Shown: positions 6,230 through 13,496 of the stretch, in pieces
Numbering within the stretch: position 1 is the first letter of the stretch
Layout: the number at the start of each line of letters is the position of its first letter
NCBI GenBank assembly: GCA_009929975.1
Contig: RZZF01000013.1
Coordinates: forward strand, 1 to 13,496
Origin: Clostridia bacterium
Lineage (GTDB): Bacteria; Bacillota; Clostridia; Saccharofermentanales; UBA5734
DNA: 13,496 nt
Reading direction: 5' to 3'
Notes under the pieces: model-generated
Database searches by the model: none
What the model saw: only the letters and a program-made list of their open reading frames with translations
Told to the model about the DNA's origin: nothing
Made by a program: the position numbers and the translations under genes

Positions 6230-7951
6230 ATGAGTGATGTTAACAGCCGGCCGGCTGATCTGCCGGCCGATGCGACAAATGAACCGGTTGCCGGTCATTT
6301 CATCCATGATGAAATCATCCGTGATCTGGCTGCAGGCGGCCGTTTTGCCGGACAGCAGGTCCATACACGCTTCCCGCCTGAGCCGAATGGCTATCTCCAT
6401 ATCGGCCATGCCAAGGCCATCGTGATCAATTTCTCAACAGCGGAGAAATTTCAGGGTCTGTGCAATCTGCGTATGGACGATACCAATCCCAGCAAAGAAG
6501 ACACGGAATATGTGGACTCGATCAAAGAAGATATCCACTGGCTCGGTTATGACTGGGAAGACCGCTTCTACTACGCGTCGGACTATTTCCCTCAGATGTA
6601 TGAGTTTGCCTGCCGCCTGATTGAAAAAAATCTGGCTTATGTCTGCGAACTGACATCGGAGCAGATCCGCCAGACGCGCGGGACGCTGACAACACCCGGC
6701 AGCGAAAGTCCATGGCGTGATCGTCCAGCCGCGGAAAGCCTTGATCTGTTCCATCGGATGCGGGCGGGCGAATTTCCTGACGGCGCGATGACGCTGCGTG
6801 CCCGCATTGATATGAGTTCAGGCAACATGAACATGCGCGATCCGGTGATCTACCGGATCAGCCGGGCGAACCATCACCGGACGGGCGATCGCTGGTGCAT
6901 CTATCCGATGTATGATTTTGCCCATCCGATCGAAGACGCGATGGAAGGCATCACGCATTCACTTTGCTCGCTGGAGTTTGAAGATCACCGGCCGCTGTAT
7001 GACTGGATCATCGACCATATCGACGGTCCGGCGCGGCCGCGCCAGATCGAGTTTGCCCGGCTCAACCTGACCCATACCGTCATGAGCAAGCGCCGGCTGC
7101 GCTATCTCGTAGAAGAAAAAATCGTCGATGGCTGGGATGACCCGCGTCTGCCGACGCTCAGCGGCCTGCGCCGCCGCGGCTTTACTCCCGCTTCTGTGCG
7201 CAGTTTCTGTGAACGGATCGGTGTTTCGAAAGTCAACAGCACCGTCGACTATGCCTTTCTTGAACATTGTCTGCGGGAGGACCTGAACTCAACCGCGCAG
7301 CGGGTGATGGCCGTCATTGATCCGATCCGTCTGATCATCGACAACTATCCTGAAGGCAAGAGCGAGACGTTTGAGATAGAGAACAACCCGGAATCGCCTG
7401 AAGACGGCACCCGTACCGTCACTTTCTCACGCGAATTGTGGATTGAGCGCGATGACTTCCGTGAAGAGAAATTCAAGGGTTATTTCCGTCTGTTCCCAGG
7501 TCAGGAAGTCCGTCTCAAAACGGCTTATGTCATTCGCTGTACAGGGTGTGACAAAGATGAACAGGGTCAGATCACCGCGGTTCATGCTGAATACGATCCG
7601 GCTACCCGCGGCGGCAATACACCGGACGGCAGACGAATCAAGGGCACCATCCACTGGGTCGATACCCTCAACGCGATCCCGGCTGAGGTCCGCCTGTACG
7701 ACAATCTGTTTTCCGCTGCTGATCCGGATGATTCCGAGTCGCAGTTCATCGAACACCTGAACCCTGAATCCCTGACGGTACGGACCGGCTGCCAGGTTGA
7801 AGCCTCACTGGCCGGTTTGACGCCTCCGAAAGCGTTCCAGTTCCTGAGGCTTGGCTATTTCTGCCTCGACAGCAAAGACAGCCGGCCGGATCAGCTGGTC
7901 TTCAACCGCTCGGTCTCGCTGCGGGACAGTTGGAGCCGGTCACAGAAGTAA
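6230..7951 (+). CDS. glnS: Glutaminyl-tRNA synthetase
   Basis: Class Ic synthetase that charges tRNA-Gln with glutamine directly. It has 573 residues, within the usual range. The family hallmark P-P-E-P-N-G-Y-L-H-I-G-H (49-60) carries the HIGH motif, and V-M-S-K-R (284-288) is the KMSKS equivalent. L-R-M-D-D-T-N-P follows the first motif, and D-D-P-R-L-P-T-L-S-G-L-R-R-R-G precedes the anticodon-binding beta-barrels in the C-terminal half. The fold is complete with no frameshift. GlnRS spread into bacteria from eukaryotes and is absent from many Firmicutes, which use GatCAB transamidation. Its pairing with gltX suggests this organism has the direct route, though GatCAB may also be present elsewhere. 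The start codon is supported by AAAGGAG at 6217-6223. Confidence 0.97.
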   Translation: MSDVNSRPADLPADATNEPVAGHFIHDEIIRDLAAGGRFAGQQVHTRFPPEPNGYLHIGHAKAIVINFSTAEKFQGLCNLRMDDTNPSKEDTEYVDSIKEDIHWLGYDWEDRFYYASDYFPQMYEFACRLIEKNLAYVCELTSEQIRQTRGTLTTPGSESPWRDRPAAESLDLFHRMRAGEFPDGAMTLRARIDMSSGNMNMRDPVIYRISRANHHRTGDRWCIYPMYDFAHPIEDAMEGITHSLCSLEFEDHRPLYDWIIDHIDGPARPRQIEFARLNLTHTVMSKRRLRYLVEEKIVDGWDDPRLPTLSGLRRRGFTPASVRSFCERIGVSKVNSTVDYAFLEHCLREDLNSTAQRVMAVIDPIRLIIDNYPEGKSETFEIENNPESPEDGTRTVTFSRELWIERDDFREEKFKGYFRLFPGQEVRLKTAYVIRCTGCDKDEQGQITAVHAEYDPATRGGNTPDGRRIKGTIHWVDTLNAIPAEVRLYDNLFSAADPDDSESQFIEHLNPESLTVRTGCQVEASLAGLTPPKAFQFLRLGYFCLDSKDSRPDQLVFNRSVSLRDSWSRSQK

Positions 7952-7960
7952 CCGGCTCCA
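7931..7960. terminator. Perfect 10-bp hairpin spanning the glnS stop codon
   Basis: TGGAGCCGGT (7931-7940) pairs fully with ACCGGCTCCA (7951-7960) around a 10-base loop that carries most of the TAA stop. No T-run follows on either strand, so it is not a classical intrinsic terminator. It may protect the mRNA 3' end or separate the convergent glnS and galM units (53-bp gap). Confidence 0.5.
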
Positions 7961-7984
7961 GAGTTCAATCAAGATCATACGAGG

Positions 7985-8008
7985 CTGAGAATTCCTCAGG
8001 GTTCTCAG
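7985..8008. repeat. Short dyad at the galM 3' end
   Basis: CTGAGAA (7985-7991) and TTCTCAG (8002-8008) are 7-bp inverted arms around 10 bases and overlap the galM stop codon. No T-run follows in the galM direction. It is a possible weak 3' hairpin. Confidence 0.25.
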
Positions 8009-9069
8009 TCCCGGTCTGTTTTAAAGCGGTAAACCGTCTGATGGTGGAACGGCTGTCCGGCCTCAAACACCGCACTGGGGAAATGGCTGTGGTTCGGTGA
8101 ATCCGGAAACAGCTGGGTTTCCAGACACAGCGCGTCGCGGCGATCGTAGCGGACACCCTCCTTGCCATGATCCGGCTGCATCATGTTGCCGGTATACAGT
8201 TGAACACCTGGCAAGGTGGTTTCCACGGTCATGATACGGCCAAGATGTGGTTCATTCACTTCAGCACAGGGATGCAGCCGATCGCTCGTGTCGCGCAGAA
8301 CAAAATTGTGGTCATAGCCCTGACCGGCCACCAGTGTCGCCTCGTTCCTCTCAATATCCTGACCGATCGTCTTCATCTCGCGAAAGTCAAGCGCGGTCCC
8401 GCTGACAGGCTTGATCTCACCTGTCGGAATGCATTCAGGAGTAATTTCAGTGTAATGATCGGCCGCCAGTTTCAACTGGTGGTTCAAAATACTGCCGCTT
8501 CCCTGCCCGGCCAGATTAAAATAGCTGTGGTTCGTCAGATTGATAATCGTTGTCTGATCGGCCACTGCGGTATATTGAAGAATCAGCCGCTGGTCGGCTG
8601 TCAGGGTAAATGTCACCTGGGCATCAAGATTCCCCGGATAATTTTCCTGGCCATCCTCACTGTAGTAAAAAAAGCGGACTGACGGTCCCGCGTCACTGAT
8701 GTAGGCCTCGCCGCGCCAGACAACCTTGTCGAACCCGCGAAGCCCGCCATGCAGATGATGGTCTCCGTCATTTTTTGCCAGTTGGTAAACCGTTCCGTCC
8801 AGCTTAAACCGGGCCTGGTTAATGCGATTGGCATATCGGCCGATTGTCGCGCCGAAATATGGATTGCCGGTTTTTTCATATTCTTCCAGTGTTTCATATC
8901 CGAGAACGATATCCTGAATCAGCCCGTCGCGGTCCGGCATCATCAGCCGCTGCAGCGTCGCGCCATAAGATAACAGGGTACAGAAGGTTCCGTTGTCCTG
9001 CGTCAGAGTATAACTGTGAACCTGGCGGCCATCCCGCGTAAAGCCGAATGCCTTGACGTCTGTTCTCAT
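8005..9069 (-). CDS. galM: Aldose 1-epimerase (galactose mutarotase)
   Basis: Cytoplasmic enzyme that interconverts alpha and beta anomers of aldoses such as galactose, feeding the Leloir pathway. It has 354 residues, normal for the family, with no signal peptide. Expected active-site residues are present: Arg78 and Arg82 in G-R-Y-A-N-R-I, His107 in H-L-H-G-G, His181 in T-N-H-S-Y-F-N-L (general acid), Asp253 in G-Y-D-H-N-F, and Glu317 in L-E-T-Q (general base). The start is the ATG at 9069, because GAGGGG (9083-9078) is 8 bases upstream; an in-frame GTG at 9078 overlaps that site. No other galactose genes are in the window. It follows the ABC exporter operon by about 79 bp on the same strand and converges on glnS. 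Confidence 0.95.
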   Translation of the reverse strand: MRTDVKAFGFTRDGRQVHSYTLTQDNGTFCTLLSYGATLQRLMMPDRDGLIQDIVLGYETLEEYEKTGNPYFGATIGRYANRINQARFKLDGTVYQLAKNDGDHHLHGGLRGFDKVVWRGEAYISDAGPSVRFFYYSEDGQENYPGNLDAQVTFTLTADQRLILQYTAVADQTTIINLTNHSYFNLAGQGSGSILNHQLKLAADHYTEITPECIPTGEIKPVSGTALDFREMKTIGQDIERNEATLVAGQGYDHNFVLRDTSDRLHPCAEVNEPHLGRIMTVETTLPGVQLYTGNMMQPDHGKEGVRYDRRDALCLETQLFPDSPNHSHFPSAVFEAGQPFHHQTVYRFKTDRD

Positions 9070-9077
9070 TGATTTCA

Positions 9078-9083
9078 CCCCTC
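9078..9083 (-). promoter_or_regulatory. Ribosome binding site fixing the galM start
   Basis: The minus strand reads GAGGGG, 8 bases before the ATG at 9069. It overlaps the in-frame GTG at 9078 and so argues against that start. Confidence 0.6.
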
Positions 9084-9105
9084 TAAACTGGTTATATCGT
9101 GCTGC

Positions 9106-9132
9106 CCGCGGTTTCCCCGGGGCAAGCCGCGG
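9106..9132. terminator. GC-rich dyad between the ABC operon and galM
   Basis: CCGCGG occurs at 9106-9111 and 9127-9132 and can pair with itself around a centre that contains CCCCGGGG. It lies 17 bp past the last ABC gene and 37 bp before galM. No T-run follows, so termination would be weak and read-through into galM is possible. Confidence 0.3.
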
Positions 9133-9148
9133 TTGATGTCTGTTTCCA

Positions 9149-10909
9149 TCATATCATATCCTGTCCGGCGAACTGGCTCTGCAGCAATTTGCGGTAGAAG
9201 GTGTCACCGGCCATCAGTGTTTCATGACGGCCCTGTTCAATCACCTGGCCGTCACGCATGACCAGGATCAGATCCGCCTCCCGGATCGTTGACAGCCGGT
9301 GGGCGATGATAAAACTCGTTTTCCCCTGCATCAGCCGGCGCAGGGCCATCTGGATCTGCACTTCCGTATGGGTATCGACACTTGAGGTTGCTTCGTCGAG
9401 GATCAACAGGGGCGGCGCGACCAGGAACGCCCTGGCGATTGTCAGGAGCTGCTGCTGACCCTGGGAAAGATGAGTGTGGCCGCGGCCGATCCAGGTGTCA
9501 TAGCCATCCGGCAGACGGCGGATAAACGCATGCGCGTGTGAGGCAATCGCCGCGGCCTCGATATCAGCCAGGCTGGCGTCCGGACGGCCGAAAGCGATAT
9601 TATCACGGACACTGCCGGTGAACAGCCAGGAATCCTGCAGGACCATCCCGAACGACGTACGCAGGCTGTCACGGTTGACCGCACTGATATCCTGTCCGTC
9701 GATCTGAATTTGACCGTCATTGAGCTCATAAAACCGCATCAGCAGATTGACCAGTGTCGTTTTGCCGGCACCGGTCGGTCCAACGATGGCGACCATCTGG
9801 CCGGCCCGGATATCGAGATTGAGATTCCGGATCAGCTGCTGGCCGGGGTGATACGAGAATGTGACATTACCGAACCGGATATGGCCATCAGTCACCTGCA
9901 GAAGCGGCAGGCCACAGTCATCCTGTTCCGGTTCCATATCGATCAGATCATAGACACGACGGGCGGAGGCGATCGCCGACTGGAGCTGGGCCGCCATTCC
10001 GGTAATCTCATTAATCGGCCGGGCAAACTGGCTGACATATCCGAGAAAGCTGGCCAGTTGTCCGATTGAGAGCCTGCCTCTGATGGCCATCAGACTGGAC
10101 AGCAGGGCGACTGAGACATAGGCGATGTGATTGATCAGCCGGGTCGTCGGGTTGGTCATTGAAGAATAGAATTGCGCTTTCTGCCCGGTCGTGTACAGGT
10201 CAGCGTTGATCTGATCATATCGCTCCACTTGCCGCTTCTGCGCCTGAAAGGCCTGAACGACATCCATATGCTCGGTCATTTCTTCCGCCAGTCCGTTCAA
10301 CCGGCCGGATATTTCCGACTGCTCACGGAATTTCTGGCGCGACCGGTTGGCGATCAGACCGGCCATTCCGAATGAAAATGGCATGAGGGCGAGTACGAGC
10401 ACCGTTATGCCCGGCTCGATCAGGAGCATGAAAATCAGTGAGCCGATCAGGGTGACCAGACCGGTGAAGGCCTGGGACAAGCCGGTCAGAAGACCGTCCA
10501 TGATCGCGTCCAGATCATAGGTCAACCGGTTGACAAGATCACCATGGCTGTGCCGATCCAGCCGGCTCAGCGGTTGGCGGCTGATCGCGCTGAAGCCACG
10601 CTGCCGGTAATCGCGAACGATCCGGGCTGCCAGAACGGTGGTAATCTGGTTCAAGCCCCACTGGGCGATACTGCCAAAAACAAAAAGAATCAGGAGAATC
10701 AGGAGAATTCTCAGCAACGGCTGCCAGAGTATCTCATCAGGTCCGAGCATCTGGTCGATCGCTTCACCGATCAGCCTGGGTCCGAACAGAACAATCAGAT
10801 TGCTGATGATCGCGGTCAGAATGATCAGAAGAAACAGGGTTTTCTGCTGCGAGATATCCCACAGAAGGCGGCGGAATGTCGGATCAGCCAGTTTTCTTCG
10901 CGCGCTCAT
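9149..10909 (-). CDS. ABC exporter half-transporter, canonical-site subunit of a heterodimer
   Basis: A 586-residue membrane protein with an N-terminal six-helix exporter domain (about 1-320) fused to a nucleotide-binding domain (about 340-580). Walker A is G-P-T-G-A-G-K-T (377-384), the signature is L-S-Q-G-Q (481-485), Walker B is L-L-I-L-D (501-505) with catalytic Glu506, and the switch His is 537. The full catalytic set, together with the LSQGQ signature in place of LSGGQ, is the pattern of the YheH/BmrD/LmrD-type partner in heterodimeric multidrug exporters. Its ATG overlaps the stop of the upstream partner by 4 bp (ATGA), behind a GGAGG site, so the two are made together. The substrate cannot be read from the sequence; drugs, lipids or peptides are all possible. 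No specificity gene is adjacent. Confidence 0.93.
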   Translation of the reverse strand: MSARRKLADPTFRRLLWDISQQKTLFLLIILTAIISNLIVLFGPRLIGEAIDQMLGPDEILWQPLLRILLILLILFVFGSIAQWGLNQITTVLAARIVRDYRQRGFSAISRQPLSRLDRHSHGDLVNRLTYDLDAIMDGLLTGLSQAFTGLVTLIGSLIFMLLIEPGITVLVLALMPFSFGMAGLIANRSRQKFREQSEISGRLNGLAEEMTEHMDVVQAFQAQKRQVERYDQINADLYTTGQKAQFYSSMTNPTTRLINHIAYVSVALLSSLMAIRGRLSIGQLASFLGYVSQFARPINEITGMAAQLQSAIASARRVYDLIDMEPEQDDCGLPLLQVTDGHIRFGNVTFSYHPGQQLIRNLNLDIRAGQMVAIVGPTGAGKTTLVNLLMRFYELNDGQIQIDGQDISAVNRDSLRTSFGMVLQDSWLFTGSVRDNIAFGRPDASLADIEAAAIASHAHAFIRRLPDGYDTWIGRGHTHLSQGQQQLLTIARAFLVAPPLLILDEATSSVDTHTEVQIQMALRRLMQGKTSFIIAHRLSTIREADLILVMRDGQVIEQGRHETLMAGDTFYRKLLQSQFAGQDMI

Positions 10910-12684
10910 CCAACCACCTCCCCATTACTCTGCTGAGACTGCCAGATTTCCTGGTACAGACGATTTTCTTTGAGCAGATCATCATGTGTTCCCTGTCCGG
11001 CCAGGCGGCCGTCATCCAGAATCACGATCTCATCGGTCTGCCGAATGGAGGCGACACGCTGGGAAATAATGATCAGCCGCATCCGGGCAAAAGATCCGGA
11101 CCCGGCCAGAGCCCGGCGCAAAGCGGCCTCGGTCGCATAATCCAGCGCGCTGGTGCTGTCATCCATGATCAGCAGACGGGGGCGGCTGACCAGTGCTCTG
11201 GCGACAGCCAGACGCTGTCGCTGTCCACCAGAAAAATTGACTCCGCCACGTTGCACCTGGCTGTGCAGGCCATCATCCAGCCGGCGGACAAACGTTTCAG
11301 CCTGGGCAACGCGCAAGGCCTGCCACAGTTCATCGTCTGTCGCGTCCGCCCGGCCCAGCCGCAGGTTCTCAGCGATCGTCCCGCTGAATAAAACCGATTT
11401 CTGGGGAACGATCGCGATATTCAGATCAGAAGATGTCAGATCAGACGCGGCAAGCGGCTGGCCGTCAAACCAGATTTGTCCGGATGTCAGCGGCCAGAGG
11501 CGGAGCAGCAGCCAGGCCAGCGTTGACTTCCCGGAGCCGGTCGGACCGATAATCCCCAGTGACCGGCCGCGGCCGACAGTAAAATCCAGACGATCAAAAA
11601 TCGGTGCCGCGGTGTCGGGGTATTGAAACTGAACCCGGTCAAAACGCAGCCAGTAATCAGGATCAACCGGCGGCAGTTCTTCCCCTGCCCGTTGATTGTC
11701 ATCTTCAACCACGCGCTCCTCTGACTTTAGTGAATCACCTTCATTCGGCAGGTCGAGAATTTCAGCGACGCGGCCGGCTGAAGCATAGGCACGGGTGTAG
11801 AGAATGACCAGATTCGCGACAACCAGAAGCGCGGTCAGAATCTGGCCGACGTAATTGATCAGGGCAATGATCTGGCCCCGGGTCAAGGCTCCGTCTTCAA
11901 TACGGATCGCGCCAACCCAGAGCAGGGCAATCGTCGCCGCGTTGAGAATCAGGGCGGTGACCGGATTCAGCAGATTGGATATTCGGCTGACTCGGATCTG
12001 CAAGGCGGCAACCTGATCATTCTCAAGATCAAACCGCTTATTTTCCGCGCTGCGCCTGGCGAAGGCACGGATTACACGGACACCCGTCAGATGTTCCAGG
12101 ATATGCCGCATCAGGCGGTCGACAACCTGCTGGATCTTGCGGTACATGGGGATCGTCCGGCTCATGATCAGGTAGACGATAAGAATAAAAACAGGCAGAA
12201 TCAGCAGGAGAATCAGGGAGAGGCGAAGGTCAATCGTCATCGCCATGATCAGTCCGCCGATACTGAGGAATGGTGCGCGGACAACCAGGCGGATCAGCAT
12301 CGCCACAGCCTGCTGCAGCAAATTGACATCCCCGGTCAGGCGATTAACGAGCGAGGAGGTGCCAAAATGGTCCAGCTGACGCAGTGACAGATGATTGATC
12401 TTGCTGAACAGCGCATGGCGCAGATCCGTACCCACACCCTGTGAAGCCAGGGACGCGGTATACTGGCAGACCGTCGCACAGCCGAGGCCGGTCGCGGCCA
12501 TCAATAAAGCCAACAGGCCAAGCCGCCAGATCAGCGTCCGGTCCTGGCTTTCTATGCCGGTATCAATCATATAGGCAATCAGCAGCGGCATGGCCAGCTC
12601 AAGAACCGCTTCCGCCAGCTTGAACGCAGGACCGATCACCAGATGGCGGCGGTATGGTTTGAGAAAAGAAAATACACTACGCAA
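10906..12684 (-). CDS. ABC exporter half-transporter, degenerate-site subunit of a heterodimer
   Basis: A 592-residue partner of the downstream ABC gene: six-helix exporter domain (about 1-305), an unusually acidic linker (about 312-345) and a nucleotide-binding domain. Walker A is G-P-T-G-S-G-K-S (380-387), the signature is F-S-G-G-Q (484-488) and Walker B is L-L-I-M-D (504-508). Asp509 replaces the catalytic Glu and Gln542 (S-Q-R) replaces the switch His. In TM287/288- and LmrCD-type exporters this subunit forms the non-hydrolysing site together with the partner's signature. The start is the TTG at 12684, behind AAGGAGG (12697-12691) with 6 bases between. The family N-terminus R-S-V-F-S-F-L-K-P-Y follows it directly. 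In-frame codons further upstream, to a GTG at 12762, would overlap the polyferredoxin gene by 86 bp and lack a ribosome binding site. The TTG overlaps the upstream stop by 8 bp. Confidence 0.93.
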   Translation of the reverse strand: MRSVFSFLKPYRRHLVIGPAFKLAEAVLELAMPLLIAYMIDTGIESQDRTLIWRLGLLALLMAATGLGCATVCQYTASLASQGVGTDLRHALFSKINHLSLRQLDHFGTSSLVNRLTGDVNLLQQAVAMLIRLVVRAPFLSIGGLIMAMTIDLRLSLILLLILPVFILIVYLIMSRTIPMYRKIQQVVDRLMRHILEHLTGVRVIRAFARRSAENKRFDLENDQVAALQIRVSRISNLLNPVTALILNAATIALLWVGAIRIEDGALTRGQIIALINYVGQILTALLVVANLVILYTRAYASAGRVAEILDLPNEGDSLKSEERVVEDDNQRAGEELPPVDPDYWLRFDRVQFQYPDTAAPIFDRLDFTVGRGRSLGIIGPTGSGKSTLAWLLLRLWPLTSGQIWFDGQPLAASDLTSSDLNIAIVPQKSVLFSGTIAENLRLGRADATDDELWQALRVAQAETFVRRLDDGLHSQVQRGGVNFSGGQRQRLAVARALVSRPRLLIMDDSTSALDYATEAALRRALAGSGSFARMRLIIISQRVASIRQTDEIVILDDGRLAGQGTHDDLLKENRLYQEIWQSQQSNGEVVG

Positions 12685-13496
12685 GCGGGCCCTCCTTCTG
12701 ACGACTGGCCGGCTTGAATCCACAGTGAATCGCATCAACCGGGCAGACGGCCTGACATTCACCGCAGCGGATACATTCCACCGTGTTTCCGTCCTCCGGT
12801 ACCTGGACCGCCATCGGGCATTGACGGGTGCAGGCCCCGCAGTGTGTGCACAGATCCCAGTCTACGGTCACACGATAAAGGCTGATACGATTGAACAGCC
12901 CGTATAAGGCGCCCAGAGGGCAGAGGTAGCGGCAGAAAGGCCGCATGATACGCGTTGACAGATACAGCAAGACGATCAGAACCAGTGACTTCCAGCTGAA
13001 CAGCCAGCCAGCAAGCGTTCTCAGACTGTCATTGACAGCGACCAATGGCCAGCCGGCCATCAGAGTGCCTGACGGACAGATATATTTGCAGAATGCGGGA
13101 GCGCCGTAACCATTGAGCATCCGGCCCAGCCAGGGCAGAAGAATAACAAAAACCGCCAGAATGACGAATTTCATCCTGGTCAGATTCCGGTGCAGGGCGG
13201 GGCGCCGTTCAGGCTTCCATTTACGAACGGGAATCTTATGAAGCCATTCCTGGATCAGTCCGAACGGGCACAGCCAGGCACAGACAAATCGTCCCATGAC
13301 GGCTCCGACCATGATCAGAAAACCCAGCACATAAAAACTGATCTGTTGATAGGGGTCGGCAATGCTGTTCTGCAGGACCCCCATCGGACAGGCTCCGAGC
13401 GCACCAGGGCAGGAATAGCAGTTCAGACCGGGAACACAGATCTGCTTCAGCTTCCCCTGATAAATTTCGCCGCGGAAAAAGCCCGGAACATAGGCG
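12677..13496 (-). CDS. Membrane polyferredoxin, NapH/YccM-like 4Fe-4S protein (5' end outside the window)
   Basis: The frame is open to the window edge, so the gene is cut at its 5' end; 272 residues are visible. The ATG at 13384 is internal, because conserved family sequence lies before it: C-V-P-G-L-N-C-Y-S-C-P-G-A-L-G-A-C-P (visible residues 20-37). Then come C-A-W-L-C-P-F-G (72-79), C-K-Y-I-C-P-S-G (136-143), C-R-Y-L-C-P-L-G (188-195) and two ferredoxin sites, CxxCxxCxxxCP at 216-227 and 241-252. Hydrophobic segments lie near 52-70, 108-125 and 168-180. Such proteins carry 4Fe-4S clusters at the membrane and pass electrons; the partner here is unknown. It overlaps the first ABC gene by 8 bp, so it heads or lies within that operon. 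A role linked to the exporter is possible but not shown. Confidence 0.9.
   Translation of the reverse strand, partial: AYVPGFFRGEIYQGKLKQICVPGLNCYSCPGALGACPMGVLQNSIADPYQQISFYVLGFLIMVGAVMGRFVCAWLCPFGLIQEWLHKIPVRKWKPERRPALHRNLTRMKFVILAVFVILLPWLGRMLNGYGAPAFCKYICPSGTLMAGWPLVAVNDSLRTLAGWLFSWKSLVLIVLLYLSTRIMRPFCRYLCPLGALYGLFNRISLYRVTVDWDLCTHCGACTRQCPMAVQVPEDGNTVECIRCGECQAVCPVDAIHCGFKPASRQKEGPLA
12691..12697 (-). promoter_or_regulatory. Ribosome binding site fixing the TTG start of the first ABC gene
   Basis: The minus strand reads a full AAGGAGG, 6 bases before the TTG at 12684. It lies inside the end of the polyferredoxin gene. It is the only strong site in this neighbourhood and decides the start. 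Confidence 0.8.

Noticed and set aside
8167..8682. 171-codon plus-strand open frame across galM
   Set aside because: It lies entirely antisense to a clear galM gene and shows no recognisable domain. It is a shadow of GC-biased coding, like the long plus-strand frames opposite the ABC genes.
12685..12762. Upstream GTG start for the first ABC gene
   Set aside because: It would overlap the polyferredoxin gene by 86 bp and lacks a ribosome binding site, whereas the TTG at 12684 has AAGGAGG.
13384..13386. ATG at 13384 as the true start of the polyferredoxin gene
   Set aside because: The frame stays open to the window edge and encodes a conserved cysteine-rich family segment upstream of this Met.

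Overview
The window looks like a chromosomal piece of a low-to-mid-GC member of the Firmicutes, most likely class Clostridia (Oscillospirales-like). The grounds are strong AGGAG-type ribosome binding sites, a DUF5685-type protein next to a J-domain protein with a cysteine-rich tail, a heterodimeric multidrug-type ABC exporter pair, and a NapH/YccM-like polyferredoxin. I see no rRNA, tRNA, CRISPR array, insertion sequence or phage gene. The placement is inferred from protein families only; the species cannot be named.

Layout, left to right. (1) 10-969 (-) encodes an AraC-family regulator, divergent from (2) 1249-2664 (+), a secreted, C-terminally anchored homologue of D-Ala-D-Ala carboxypeptidases (PBP5/DacF type). 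All three active-site motifs of that homologue are altered, so it is probably a pseudoenzyme. The 279-bp gap between them is rich in repeats: a perfect 10-bp direct repeat with a 19-bp period, and three copies of the octamer GGATTGAC, two of them forming an inverted repeat. (3) 2667-4513 (-) is a three-gene operon: DUF5685-like protein, then a J-domain protein with nine cysteines in its last 24 residues, then a small multispanning membrane protein. It ends only 2 bp from the carboxypeptidase homologue. (4) 4688-7951 (+) is gltX followed by glnS, giving glutamyl- and glutaminyl-tRNA synthetases in tandem. A hairpin lies just before the gltX ribosome binding site and a perfect 10-bp hairpin spans the glnS stop codon. 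(5) 8005-9069 (-) is galM, aldose 1-epimerase. (6) 9149-13496 (-) is an overlapping operon: a polyferredoxin membrane protein whose 5' end lies outside the window, then two ABC exporter half-transporters, one with a degenerate and one with a canonical ATP site.

How the genes work together. The AraC regulator probably controls itself and/or the carboxypeptidase homologue. The synthetase pair charges tRNA-Glu and tRNA-Gln directly. The two ABC subunits should form one heterodimeric exporter, translated in tandem with the iron-sulfur membrane protein. The DUF5685/J-protein/membrane-protein set is a conserved-looking but functionally unknown module. The best candidates for something undescribed are the inactive-looking carboxypeptidase homologue with its repeat-rich AraC-side promoter, and the DUF5685/J-protein module.
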